A stretch of DNA of 64,000 nucleotides from positions 1 through 64,000 of the forward strand of contig JACMKX010000103.1 of the NCBI GenBank assembly GCA_014379905.1, given 5' to 3'. The position numbers and the translations under genes are program-made. The notes beneath the pieces were generated by a model. It did no database searches. It was not told where the DNA came from and was given only the letters and a program-made list of their open reading frames with translations. The DNA is from Ferruginibacter sp. GTDB taxonomy: Bacteria; Bacteroidota; Bacteroidia; Chitinophagales; Chitinophagaceae. Shown here one piece after another: positions 56,177-64,000 of this stretch; the stretch's first letter is position 1; each line of letters starts with the position of its first letter.

Positions 56177-57961
56177 TTAACCAATATCCAGCCGCAATTT
56201 TTCTTTGAGCAGCTTTACATTCGGGTACTGATCTGCCATCAACAGGAATTTTTGTTTGCCGGTAAGCGTTGTTACGGGCTGCTCTTCATCTACTACCGCA
56301 TTTTTATTAACCAACAACTGGTAGGTGAGGGAACGGTTGCGAAACTTTTTGGTAAAATGTTCTATCAATCCAGCCCTTTCCACTTCTACAAATTTGGACT
56401 GCATGGCATTTTCAACAGTAATTTCAAAACTATTGTCATCAACTATATTCAATGTTGCCATTCCAAAAATGGTCACAGAGGAATGGTTCTTATTTTTCTT
56501 CAGTATCTCAATGTATTCATTCCAGCCCTCCTGCAATTTTTGCTGCGTTAGCAAAATACTTTCTACGCCCGGTATGTTATTTTGTTGCGCAATTTTTTCC
56601 CTCAGTTTTTTCAGGGAGCCCAGGGGAGCTGGAGGAGCAGTTGTACTAATGTTAACCGGTGTTTCTTTTTTAGCAAGAAGAACAGGTTCCGGGATTTCAA
56701 CCAGCAGGCTTGCTTCTTCTTTTACTGCGGTATTTTTTACTGCTTTTAGGGGGGCAACCTGTTCATTTTTCAACCGGATAACCGGCAATGCCCGAAAGGC
56801 TACCGGTTTTGCATTATCTGTCAGTTTTTTTTTAATTAAACCGCTGTCGGCCTGTTGTACTTCTATCGCCTGCTGCAGGTAGCTCAGTTTAATGAGCAGC
56901 ATTTCTGTAAAGAGTTTTTTATTTCGGGCAGTTTTGAAACCCATATTGGCTTCGCTCAATAAATTAAGTGTGGCCAGTATCCAGCCGGTATCTGTTTTTT
57001 GTGCCCAGGCCAGGTATTTTTCTTTAAAATCATCTGCCACTTCCAGCAGGCTTATTGCTTTGGGATCTTTACTCACCAGCAGGTTGCGGGTAAATTCTGT
57101 AAAGCCTTCAATAAAACTATCTGCCTCAAACCCTTTTTGCAAAATATTATCCAATAATAATAAAGCGTCGCTCAGTTGCTGGTTTTGTAAATATTCCAGC
57201 AGTTTAAAATAATAATCTTCGTCTAAAATATTTAGATGCTCCAGGGTATTGGCATAGGTAAGATGACCGTCGGTAAAGCTTACAATCTTATCCAGTATGC
57301 TTAATGAATCCCTCATACAACCTTCGCTTTTTTGAGCGATGATATGAAGGGCCGTTTTTTCCGCTTCAATATTTTCTTTTACGCAAATTTCCTGCAGGTG
57401 CTCTACCGTATCGTTATTGGTGATGCGTTTGAAATCAAATATCTGGCAACGACTTAGTATGGTTGGAAGGATCTTATGTTTTTCGGTGGTAGCTAAAATA
57501 AATATGGCGTAGGGTGGTGGCTCTTCCAGCGTTTTTAAAAAAGCATTGAAGGCGGCTGCACTCAGCATATGAACCTCATCTACAATATACACTTTGTATT
57601 CACCCGCCTGTGGTGCAAAGCGCACCTGCTCCACCAGGGCTCTTATATCATCCACGGAGTTGTTGCTGGCAGCATCCAGTTCATGAATATTTAAAGAGGT
57701 ACCGGCATCAAATGAAACACAACTGTTGCAGGTATTGCAGGCTTCCCCGTCCGCAGTTTTTGTTTCGCAATTAATGGTTTTTGCGAGGATGCGGGCGCAG
57801 GTTGTTTTACCCACACCTCTTGGTCCGCAAAATAAAAAAGCATGCGCCAGCTGGTTATTGTTGATGGCGTTTTTTAAAGTAGTGGTAATATGCGACTGGC
57901 CCACTACTGTATTAAAATTCTGCGGGCGGTATTTGCGTGCAGAAACAATGAATTTATCCAT
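56177..57961 (-). CDS. dnaX: DNA polymerase III gamma/tau subunit
   Basis: 594 residues. Clamp-loader AAA+ ATPase: Walker A GPRGVGKTTC, a zinc-binding Cys4 (CNTCNSC with CETKT), DEVHMLS, SRCQ. Domain III and a C-terminal tau-like part (about 375-594) with a Pro/Lys-rich linker follow. No obvious frameshift heptamer was noted for a short gamma form. Confidence 0.96.
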   Translation of the reverse strand: MDKFIVSARKYRPQNFNTVVGQSHITTTLKNAINNNQLAHAFLFCGPRGVGKTTCARILAKTINCETKTADGEACNTCNSCVSFDAGTSLNIHELDAASNNSVDDIRALVEQVRFAPQAGEYKVYIVDEVHMLSAAAFNAFLKTLEEPPPYAIFILATTEKHKILPTILSRCQIFDFKRITNNDTVEHLQEICVKENIEAEKTALHIIAQKSEGCMRDSLSILDKIVSFTDGHLTYANTLEHLNILDEDYYFKLLEYLQNQQLSDALLLLDNILQKGFEADSFIEGFTEFTRNLLVSKDPKAISLLEVADDFKEKYLAWAQKTDTGWILATLNLLSEANMGFKTARNKKLFTEMLLIKLSYLQQAIEVQQADSGLIKKKLTDNAKPVAFRALPVIRLKNEQVAPLKAVKNTAVKEEASLLVEIPEPVLLAKKETPVNISTTAPPAPLGSLKKLREKIAQQNNIPGVESILLTQQKLQEGWNEYIEILKKNKNHSSVTIFGMATLNIVDDNSFEITVENAMQSKFVEVERAGLIEHFTKKFRNRSLTYQLLVNKNAVVDEEQPVTTLTGKQKFLLMADQYPNVKLLKEKLRLDIG

Positions 57962-58197
57962 GATTTAACGAAAATTGTAATCATTATTCTAAACAGTGAA
58001 GGTACAAAAATAAGGGTGGTTTGGAGAGGTACAGGAGTGAAATAAAGTATGATAAAAACAGTGCCGAAGACTTATTTCATTAAAAACCGGGAAATGGTAT
58101 CATCAACGCATTTTTTTATATGCAAATATCGTCTATATTTATGCTGTACCGATAGATCATGCCAATACATTGAAATTGACTATAAACTAACATATTC

Positions 58198-58677
58198 GTG
58201 AAAACTTTAATTACCATTTTGCTTTTTATTATTAGTATAAATTGCGCAGCTCAACAAACTTTTAAAAGAAATGATATTTATTTAGAAGCAGGTGGTGCCA
58301 GTTTGTTTGGGGGAGTAAACTATGAACGCCAACTTAGCAAAACTACCGGCCTGGCGGCAAGAATAGGTATCGGTTTTTATATGGAAAAGAGTTTTTATCT
58401 AAGCCTTCCTGTAGGGCTGCATTATTTATTTAAACTCAATGAGCATAAAGGCACTTTCATAGATGCGGGGCTGACTACTACGTTTACCTGGGAAGATGGT
58501 AAGATATTTAATAAAGGAGAGAATTACGGAGATATGGATTTTGTAAATGTTGTCCCAAGCGTCGGCTACAGAAAACATACAGCTAAAAACCTGATGTGGC
58601 GTATTAGCTTTTCTCCCATCATCAACAAATATGTATTTTTTCCGTGGGTAGGGTTCTCCGTTGGAAAAAAGTTTTAA
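58198..58677 (+). CDS. Exported hypothetical protein, beta-barrel-like
   Basis: 159 residues, GTG start, signal ending NCAAQ. Aromatic-rich beta strands (IYLEAGGASLFGGVNYERQL, ISFSPIINKYVFFPWVGFSVGKKF) end in a C-terminal aromatic, typical of a small outer-membrane barrel. No family assigned. It converges on the GNAT-like gene. Confidence 0.75.
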   Translation: MKTLITILLFIISINCAAQQTFKRNDIYLEAGGASLFGGVNYERQLSKTTGLAARIGIGFYMEKSFYLSLPVGLHYLFKLNEHKGTFIDAGLTTTFTWEDGKIFNKGENYGDMDFVNVVPSVGYRKHTAKNLMWRISFSPIINKYVFFPWVGFSVGKKF

Positions 58678-58684
58678 TACTATG

Positions 58685-59854
58685 CTAAACCAATATCGGG
58701 TGCCGCTTAAACTCCTTCTCCCTATCAAATAAAAACCGGTAAGTAGTCAGGTTCCTGCTGCGATGCACATCTCCCAAACTTGCGGCAACGTTGAGCATTT
58801 TTGGGTTGAAATCACCTATCCACTGCATTTCATAATCGGTATAAGGCACAGCATCAGATTGTACTACTTTAGCAGCTTCTGCAATAATATAGGCATCTAC
58901 CCCTTTACCATGCCACTCGGGTACTACGCCAAAAACCAGCCCGTTAAATTTCCTATTGGTGTCAAATTTCTGTAACCATAAAAACTTCAATTTTTGCAGC
59001 AGACCAAATTTGCCGTGCAGGTGTTTAAACCACTGGTTCAGATCGGGCAGGTTAATAAAAATGGCAATGGGATCGTTTTTGTGATAAGCAAACCAAACGA
59101 TGCGCTCGTCCATTACCGGTTTCATTGTTTTGAACATGATCAACACCTGGTCTTTGCTCAATTGTTTTAAACCTCCATGACCTGCCCAGGCTTTGTTATA
59201 TACAACAGCAAAATCATTGGCATATTTTTCCAGTTCATTTTTTTTAATGGTGGCCGAAGAAAAATGCTTATCCTTTTCTATAGCATGGTGCCGTTCCCAT
59301 ATTTTAGCCGATAATGGTTCTTTCGATTTCATGGAAAAACAAACCTGGTCAAAAAATAATTGAAAGCCATAAGTTTCAAAGAGGCTTACATAATATGACG
59401 GGTTGTAATTCATGCAATAGAGCGGTTCCATAAAACCTTTTGTAACCAGGCCCCACCACCGGTCTCTTTCCCCAAAATTAATGGGGCCGTCCATGGCTTC
59501 TATGCCATTTTCTTTCAGCCATTCCCGGGCAGTATCAAATAACAAATTTGCTGCCGGCTGGTCATTGATGCATTCAAAAAATCCGCATCCACCTACCGGT
59601 ACATCATCTCCTTTATTTTTATATTTTGAATTAGCGAAAGCAGCTATCCGGCCAATCAGTGCGCCTTTGCCATCTTTTAGTAACCAGCGCTGTGCCTTAC
59701 CAAAACGAAAAGCTTTGTTCTTTTTTTCGTCAAACACATCCTCTATATCTTTATTTAATGGCTGAATCCAGTTAGGATCGTTGCTGTATAAAATTACAGG
59801 TACCTGTAAAAAGGATTTACGGGTTTGCTGATCATTTACAGGAATTATTTGCAT
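58685..59854 (-). CDS. GNAT-fold hypothetical protein (YghO-like)
   Basis: 389 residues. DDVPVGGCGFFECINDQ, AARE-WLKENGIEAMDGPINFGERDRWWG and FGVVPEWHGKGVDA resemble a two-GNAT acyltransferase fold, as in the YghO-like family. No catalytic residue is certain and the acyl donor is unknown. Confidence 0.75.
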   Translation of the reverse strand: MQIIPVNDQQTRKSFLQVPVILYSNDPNWIQPLNKDIEDVFDEKKNKAFRFGKAQRWLLKDGKGALIGRIAAFANSKYKNKGDDVPVGGCGFFECINDQPAANLLFDTAREWLKENGIEAMDGPINFGERDRWWGLVTKGFMEPLYCMNYNPSYYVSLFETYGFQLFFDQVCFSMKSKEPLSAKIWERHHAIEKDKHFSSATIKKNELEKYANDFAVVYNKAWAGHGGLKQLSKDQVLIMFKTMKPVMDERIVWFAYHKNDPIAIFINLPDLNQWFKHLHGKFGLLQKLKFLWLQKFDTNRKFNGLVFGVVPEWHGKGVDAYIIAEAAKVVQSDAVPYTDYEMQWIGDFNPKMLNVAASLGDVHRSRNLTTYRFLFDREKEFKRHPILV

Positions 59855-59991
59855 GCTCGATGATAAATTATTTCTAAAGTAAATGATAATTATTAATTAC
59901 TGATTATTAAATATTAGGGCAAAAAAGGTTTCGACAGGCATATCCTGGGTAGTTACTAAAAAATATCGATCCTTAATAAAATAATCAATAA

Positions 59992-60876
59992 TCATGACTG
60001 CTCCTTTCTCAATTCATTCGCCGTTTTACTGCTGCCATCGTGGCTCCAGCCGGGCGGCATAAAAAGATACTTTAATTTATTAGAGAAAGATGTTTTTTTA
60101 CGCAGGTCTTTTCCCATACTTCTCCATTCGTGCAGTACAAGATCTACGGGGTCATTGTCATTTTTAATGGGTTTGGTTAAACCATATATCACCGGTTCTT
60201 CGTCCAGCTCTTTTTGAAAAGTTCCAAACATCCTGTCCCATATAATAAGGCACATACCCATGTTTTTGTCGAGGTAGCGGATATTGCTGGCATGGTGAAC
60301 CCGGTGATGGGCGGGAGTTACAAATACTGCTTCAAACCAGGCAGGCATTTTTTTAATGTACTGTGTATGCACCAGTATGCCATAGGTTTGAGTGAGCGAA
60401 TACATAAAAACAATATCCAGCGGATGAAAACCCATTAACGCAATGGGAATAAAATAAACAAACCTGTACACGGGTTGAAAAACAGACGAACGAAAACCAG
60501 TGGTGAGGTTAAATTCTTCGGAAGAATGGTGTGTTACATGAACGGCCCAAAATAGCCTGCAATAATGATCTATGCGATGTTCAAAATAAAAAGCAATATC
60601 TTCTAAAATAAACAACAGCAACCAATAGAGAAAAACATTTTCTATTGTAAAAAAACGTTGATTGTAGCACCACATTAAAATTGCTACATAAAATAATATT
60701 CTTAAAACAAGATCAATGCCTGCATTTAATAAAGTGAGGTAAATATTTTGCAGCGTACTTTTAAGGGAGTAAAATTTATGATCTTTCCAGTTGCTCAATA
60801 AGATCTCTGCTCCTATAAGCATTACATATAGGGGAATGGAAAAAAGTATCATCAACGTTTCCCTCGAAGATCCCAT
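59992..60876 (-). CDS. Sterol desaturase/fatty acid hydroxylase family protein
   Basis: 294 residues, integral membrane. Eight-His-type diiron motifs EHRIDH, HVTHHSSEEFN and HRVHHASN lie between membrane segments (about 10-28, 48-68, 80-98, 135-155). Fatty-acid hydroxylase superfamily; in bacteria it often acts on hopanoids, carotenoids or lipids. Substrate unknown. It has its own terminator upstream from frr. Confidence 0.92.
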   Translation of the reverse strand: MGSSRETLMILFSIPLYVMLIGAEILLSNWKDHKFYSLKSTLQNIYLTLLNAGIDLVLRILFYVAILMWCYNQRFFTIENVFLYWLLLFILEDIAFYFEHRIDHYCRLFWAVHVTHHSSEEFNLTTGFRSSVFQPVYRFVYFIPIALMGFHPLDIVFMYSLTQTYGILVHTQYIKKMPAWFEAVFVTPAHHRVHHASNIRYLDKNMGMCLIIWDRMFGTFQKELDEEPVIYGLTKPIKNDNDPVDLVLHEWRSMGKDLRKKTSFSNKLKYLFMPPGWSHDGSSKTANELRKEQS

Positions 60877-60883
60877 AATCTAA

Positions 60884-60906
60884 AACTGCAGCTTTAGGCT
60901 GCAGTT
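60884..60906 (-). terminator. Intrinsic terminator after frr
   Basis: AACTGCAGC/GCTGCAGTT stem, 5-base loop, then TTTTAGATTATG on the minus strand, between frr and the desaturase gene. Confidence 0.75.
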
Positions 60907-60923
60907 ATTATTTGAATGATTTA

Positions 60924-61487
60924 TTATACAGCCATTATTTCTTTTTCTTTTGCGGCGAGGTGTTTTTCTACCAGCAAAATGTGCTTATCGGTTAAGGTTT
61001 GTACTTCCGCTTCGGCTTCTTTTGCGGCGTCTTCGCTTAATCCGTCTTTCTGCATCTTTTTGATATCTTCAATAGCATCCCTGCGGATATTGCGTACAGA
61101 AACTTTTCCATGTTCTCCTTCCACATTACATTTTTTTACCAGTTCTTTTCTTCTTTCTTCAGTTAATGGTGGTAAAAATAAGCGGATGGAGGTTCCATCA
61201 TTTTGTGGGTTTATTCCGATGTTGGCAGCAATGATGGCTCTTTCAATGATAGCCAGCATATTTTTTTCCCATGGCTGAACCGAAATCGTTCTTGCATCAA
61301 GGGCAGTAATATTGGCTACCTGGGCAATGGGAGTGGGCGCTCCATAATAATCAGCGGTAATACCATCGAGCATAGTCGGGCTGGCTTTACCTGCACGGAT
61401 CCTGGTAAGTTCAGCTTCCAGGTGAAGGATCGTTTTGGACATGGTCTCTTCTGCAGATTCCAGTATTATATTTAACTCTTCTTGCAT
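60924..61487 (-). CDS. frr: Ribosome recycling factor
   Basis: 187 residues from ATG 61487 (MQEELNIILESAEETM), the normal length. Splits post-termination ribosomes with EF-G. Blocks: HLEAELTRIRAGKASPTMLDGI, PLTEERRKELVKK. The earlier start to 61520 is rejected. Confidence 0.97.
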   Translation of the reverse strand: MQEELNIILESAEETMSKTILHLEAELTRIRAGKASPTMLDGITADYYGAPTPIAQVANITALDARTISVQPWEKNMLAIIERAIIAANIGINPQNDGTSIRLFLPPLTEERRKELVKKCNVEGEHGKVSVRNIRRDAIEDIKKMQKDGLSEDAAKEAEAEVQTLTDKHILLVEKHLAAKEKEIMAV

Positions 61488-61572
61488 AATAATATAAATA
61501 TTGGCTGCAAATCTATACAAATCTGCTGTTATACAATGGTATAACGGTTAAATTAAGAAAAGGGTATGAAAT

Positions 61573-62700
61573 TTATTCTACTTCCAGTGACTCCGGAACC
61601 ATGCCAAGAACCTTGTGCCTCTTGATGATCTCTGTTTCAGCATGCTTAACGGGGCGGTGCGCCTGTTTGGTCCGGTTGCGGAGATAATACAACAAACTTG
61701 TAAGGCTCAGTGCTGCAAAAAGTAAAATGGCGACTACTGCCGTAGTGCCCATATTCCTGCAAAAATAAGCTACCGCAACAAATGCTGCATTTACAGATAC
61801 GCAGGTATAAGTTATTTGTTTGTGAGAAAACCCGAGGTCTAATAAAAAATGATGTACATGGTTCCTGTCGGGGCTAAACGGTGAACGACGGTCAAGTATG
61901 CGAAGGCCAAAAACGCGTAATGTATCAAATAATGGAACCATTAATATCGCAAATCCAATGGCCGGCGCTGCAGGAAAGTCAATTGTTCCCGGCGTAATAC
62001 CTGCCGAATTAATAAACTTGATAACAAGAATAGAGTTTACAAGCCCGAGTAATAAGGAACCGGTATCGCCCATAAATATTTTTGCAGGAGAAAAGTTATA
62101 GATCAAAAAGCTAAGAACACTGCCCGACATAGCAAACGCCATAACCGCATAAGTAAGCTGCCCGATATTATAGAAATAGATCCCGAATATAAACGTAGTT
62201 AATAAGCCTAAGCTGCCTGCAAGACCATCTACTCCGTCGATCAGGTTAAAGGAGTTGGTAATTACAATGATGGTGAAGAAAGAGAGGGTAATGCTGGCAA
62301 ACTGGGGAATTTCATAAATACCCAAAAAACCGTGCATGTTGGTTATTTCCACCCCGGCAAACCGGATAAGGATACCTGCAGCAATTAATTGCCCTATAAA
62401 CTTTTTACTGGCCGAAATAACCAGTATATCGTCTTTTAAACCGAGGAAGAAAATAACGACTGATGCTGCTACAAAGTATTGTAATTCAGTGGATAAGCCT
62501 AAAGGAGTTCCGACAAGGAAAGCCATGATAAAACCTGCAAATATACCCAGTCCGCCCAGTGTAGGTATCACAGTTTTATGAACTTTTCGTTCATCTGGTT
62601 CATCAAAAAGCTTTTTATCTTTGGCGATCTGGATGATCACCGGAATAGCAAAAAACGTTATAATGAACGCAAGGGCGGCACTAAGTAAAATGTTATCCAT
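61573..62700 (-). CDS. Undecaprenyl-phosphate sugar-1-phosphate transferase (WecA/MraY family)
   Basis: 375 residues, about ten membrane segments, with the family motifs DEPDERKVHKTVIPTLGG, NSFNLIDGVDGLAGS, FMGDTGSLLLG and RRSPFSPDRNHVHH; the last HxHH-like motif points to GlcNAc-1-P (WecA) transfer rather than MurNAc-pentapeptide. Starts lipid-linked surface glycan synthesis. A TACATTTG box lies 31-38 bp upstream. Confidence 0.93.
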   Translation of the reverse strand: MDNILLSAALAFIITFFAIPVIIQIAKDKKLFDEPDERKVHKTVIPTLGGLGIFAGFIMAFLVGTPLGLSTELQYFVAASVVIFFLGLKDDILVISASKKFIGQLIAAGILIRFAGVEITNMHGFLGIYEIPQFASITLSFFTIIVITNSFNLIDGVDGLAGSLGLLTTFIFGIYFYNIGQLTYAVMAFAMSGSVLSFLIYNFSPAKIFMGDTGSLLLGLVNSILVIKFINSAGITPGTIDFPAAPAIGFAILMVPLFDTLRVFGLRILDRRSPFSPDRNHVHHFLLDLGFSHKQITYTCVSVNAAFVAVAYFCRNMGTTAVVAILLFAALSLTSLLYYLRNRTKQAHRPVKHAETEIIKRHKVLGMVPESLEVE

Positions 62701-62730
62701 GCAATAAGTTTAATTCAGGTACCGGAGTCA

Positions 62731-62762
62731 CAAATGTATTGTAATATGTTTTGCAGAACGAA
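62731..62762 (-). promoter_or_regulatory. Promoter of the WecA-like gene
   Basis: Minus strand TACATTTG (62731-62738) with TTCG at 62759-62762, 20 bp apart; one mismatch from the TTTG consensus. Confidence 0.55.
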
Positions 62763-62883
62763 TTTTTAGGGAAGTTTCTTATCGTTTGTGTACAATTACA
62801 TGAACATTTATCAATACCTGCATGTAAATAACGATAGATTTATGAACTTATTATTAACTCCTCTTAATTACCACTTTTTTTTC

Positions 62884-62916
62884 TTTTGTATCTCCTTGTA
62901 TTTTAAAGTACGTTTG
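62884..62916 (+). promoter_or_regulatory. Promoter of transketolase N-subunit
   Basis: TTTTG at 62884-62888 and TACGTTTG at 62909-62916, 20 bp apart; exact fit to the Bacteroidota consensus. Leader about 20 nt. Confidence 0.75.
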
Positions 62917-62939
62917 CAACCTAAAAATTCATTAACATC

Positions 62940-63773
62940 ATGAGTAAACTCACAGATATAGCCTCACAGGTAAGACGGGATATTGTAAGAATGGTTCACG
63001 GCGTGCAAAGCGGTCACCCGGGTGGTTCTTTGGGCTGTACCGAATATTTTACAGCACTTTATTTTGAAGTAATGAACCATAATCCCAATTTTACAATGGA
63101 TGGAAAAGGGGAAGACCTGTTCTTTTTAAGCAACGGGCACATCTCCCCGGTTTTTTACAGTACATTGGCACGCAGCGGGTATTTTCCCGTTTCAGAACTG
63201 GCTACATTTCGTAAAATAAACAGCCGTTTACAGGGGCATCCCACCACACATGAGCACCTGCCGGGTATAAGGGTTGCCAGCGGATCGCTGGGACAGGGTA
63301 TGAGTGTGGCAATAGGGGCTGCATTGAGTAAAAAACTGGACAAAGACAATAGCACGATTTTTTCGTTACACGGTGATGGAGAACTGGATGAAGGCCAGAA
63401 CTGGGAAGCCATTATGAGTGCCGCTCATTTAAAAATTGATAACCTTATTGCTACCATAGATTATAATGGCCAGCAGATTGACGGCCCTACTAAAAAAGTA
63501 ATGAACCTTGGCAACCTTCATGCTAAATTTGAAGCGTTTGGCTGGCAGGTAATGGAAATGAATGGAAATGATATGGATGCTGTAGTAACAGGCTTGCAGC
63601 AGGCAAAAACAATGCTTGGCAAAGAAAAACCTGTAGTAATATTAATGACCACAATAATGGGCCACGGTGTTGATTTTATGGCAGGCACCCATGAGTGGCA
63701 TGGTATAGCACCAAATGATGAACAGCTGACCAAAGCACTGGAACAATTGCCGGAAACGCTGGGGGATTATTAA
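62940..63773 (+). CDS. Transketolase, N-terminal subunit
   Basis: 277 residues, the ThDP-diphosphate-binding half of a split transketolase. GHPGGSLGCTEYFTALY, SGSLGQGMSVAIG, GDGELDEGQNWEA (Mg/ThDP) and GHGVDFMAGTHEWHG are intact. In split systems the C-terminal (Pyr) half usually follows directly, but here the next gene is a convergent permease. The partner must be elsewhere. Pentose phosphate pathway. Confidence 0.96.
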   Translation: MSKLTDIASQVRRDIVRMVHGVQSGHPGGSLGCTEYFTALYFEVMNHNPNFTMDGKGEDLFFLSNGHISPVFYSTLARSGYFPVSELATFRKINSRLQGHPTTHEHLPGIRVASGSLGQGMSVAIGAALSKKLDKDNSTIFSLHGDGELDEGQNWEAIMSAAHLKIDNLIATIDYNGQQIDGPTKKVMNLGNLHAKFEAFGWQVMEMNGNDMDAVVTGLQQAKTMLGKEKPVVILMTTIMGHGVDFMAGTHEWHGIAPNDEQLTKALEQLPETLGDY

Positions 63774-63807
63774 AGAGATGCCGGATACCGGGTGCTGTTA
63801 TCGGCAG

Positions 63808-64000
63808 TTATTTCAACTCAATCGCCTGCCTGGAAGCTTTTATAGCCGGGGCCAATGATGCCAGCAGTGCAATGATTGCAGCCGATCCGCCCACCAGTAA
63901 AAAATCGGAGGCTACCAGTTTTACCGGGAAATAATCTATAAGAAAAGAACCGCCCTGTAATTTTATCAGCTTAAATTTTATCTGCAATAAACAAATAACA
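63808..64000 (-). CDS. FtsX/LolC-type ABC transporter permease, C-terminal part
   Basis: Only the last ~63 residues are in the window. They read ...QIKFKLIKLQGGSFLIDYFPVKL, then the hydrophobic DFLLVGGSAAIIALLASLAP, ending IKASRQAIELK. The final transmembrane helix with APAIKASRQ is typical of FtsX-family permeases (LolC/LolE, lipoprotein release). It converges on the transketolase gene with 34 bp between. Confidence 0.8.
   Translation of the reverse strand, partial: VICLLQIKFKLIKLQGGSFLIDYFPVKLVASDFLLVGGSAAIIALLASLAPAIKASRQAIELK

Overview
The window reads as an AT-rich chromosomal segment of a member of the Bacteroidota, most likely the family Chitinophagaceae. The evidence is a type IX secretion component (PorT-like) plus a substrate with a C-terminal sorting domain, a SusB-like GH97 enzyme, a split transketolase, a ubiE-porT pair, promoters of the TTG/TAnnTTTG type, very few Shine-Dalgarno sequences, and many short word-like intergenic repeats. 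Genus cannot be fixed from sequence alone. I see no rRNA, tRNA, insertion sequence, prophage or CRISPR array.

Layout. 0.2-5.7 kb is the loosest part: a TPR membrane protein, a CDGSH iron-sulfur protein, a small membrane protein, a Fic AMPylase flanked by two diverged copies of a hairpin-rich repeat, and an exported protein. 5.8-7.5 kb holds a DUF1080 lipoprotein with an apparent AUU start and a zinc metallopeptidase. 7.7-12.3 kb carries two ClpP subunits, an FAD oxidoreductase and ClpX. 12.5-15 kb has a broken GH9 fragment facing a GH97 alpha-glucosidase. 15.2-21.6 kb: purA, a charged low-complexity protein, pabB, a lytic transglycosylase, gatA, tatA and a 42-residue lipoprotein missed by size cutoffs. 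21.7-31.8 kb: rplS, rny, a glycosyltransferase, zapA with a coiled-coil partner, pheT, dnaB, rsmE, terC. 31.8-46.8 kb: pyrD (with repeat-derived inserts), thiolase, DUF983, SemiSWEET, an ABC exporter, a lipoprotein with a probable frameshift, yifB, a MutS-like ATPase, dihydroorotase, a Wzi/RemB-like barrel, porT, menG/ubiE, engB, and an RNase H-like protein. 47-54 kb: a secreted metzincin with a type IX sorting domain, an exported unknown, and a seven-gene minus-strand cluster (GbsR/MarR regulator, membrane proteins, two DCC thiol proteins, a TIGR01777 epimerase, a CoA-binding protein). 54-64 kb: pdhC, dnaX, exported and GNAT-fold unknowns, a sterol desaturase-like enzyme, frr, a WecA/MraY-family transferase, the N-terminal half of transketolase, and the end of an FtsX-type permease.

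Most genes are housekeeping and independently transcribed, often closed by clear hairpin terminators. The most unusual feature of the window is its repeats: families of short words (GGATACTGGATACT, AATTCGTGTAATTCG, TTGAACTTTTGAAC, AATTAATAATCA) fill the gaps, often arranged as long inverted repeats. Similar words seem to have entered coding sequence in pyrD and in the linkers of pdhC. The fic-flanking repeat keeps its hairpins despite base changes in both arms, which makes it a candidate structured element.
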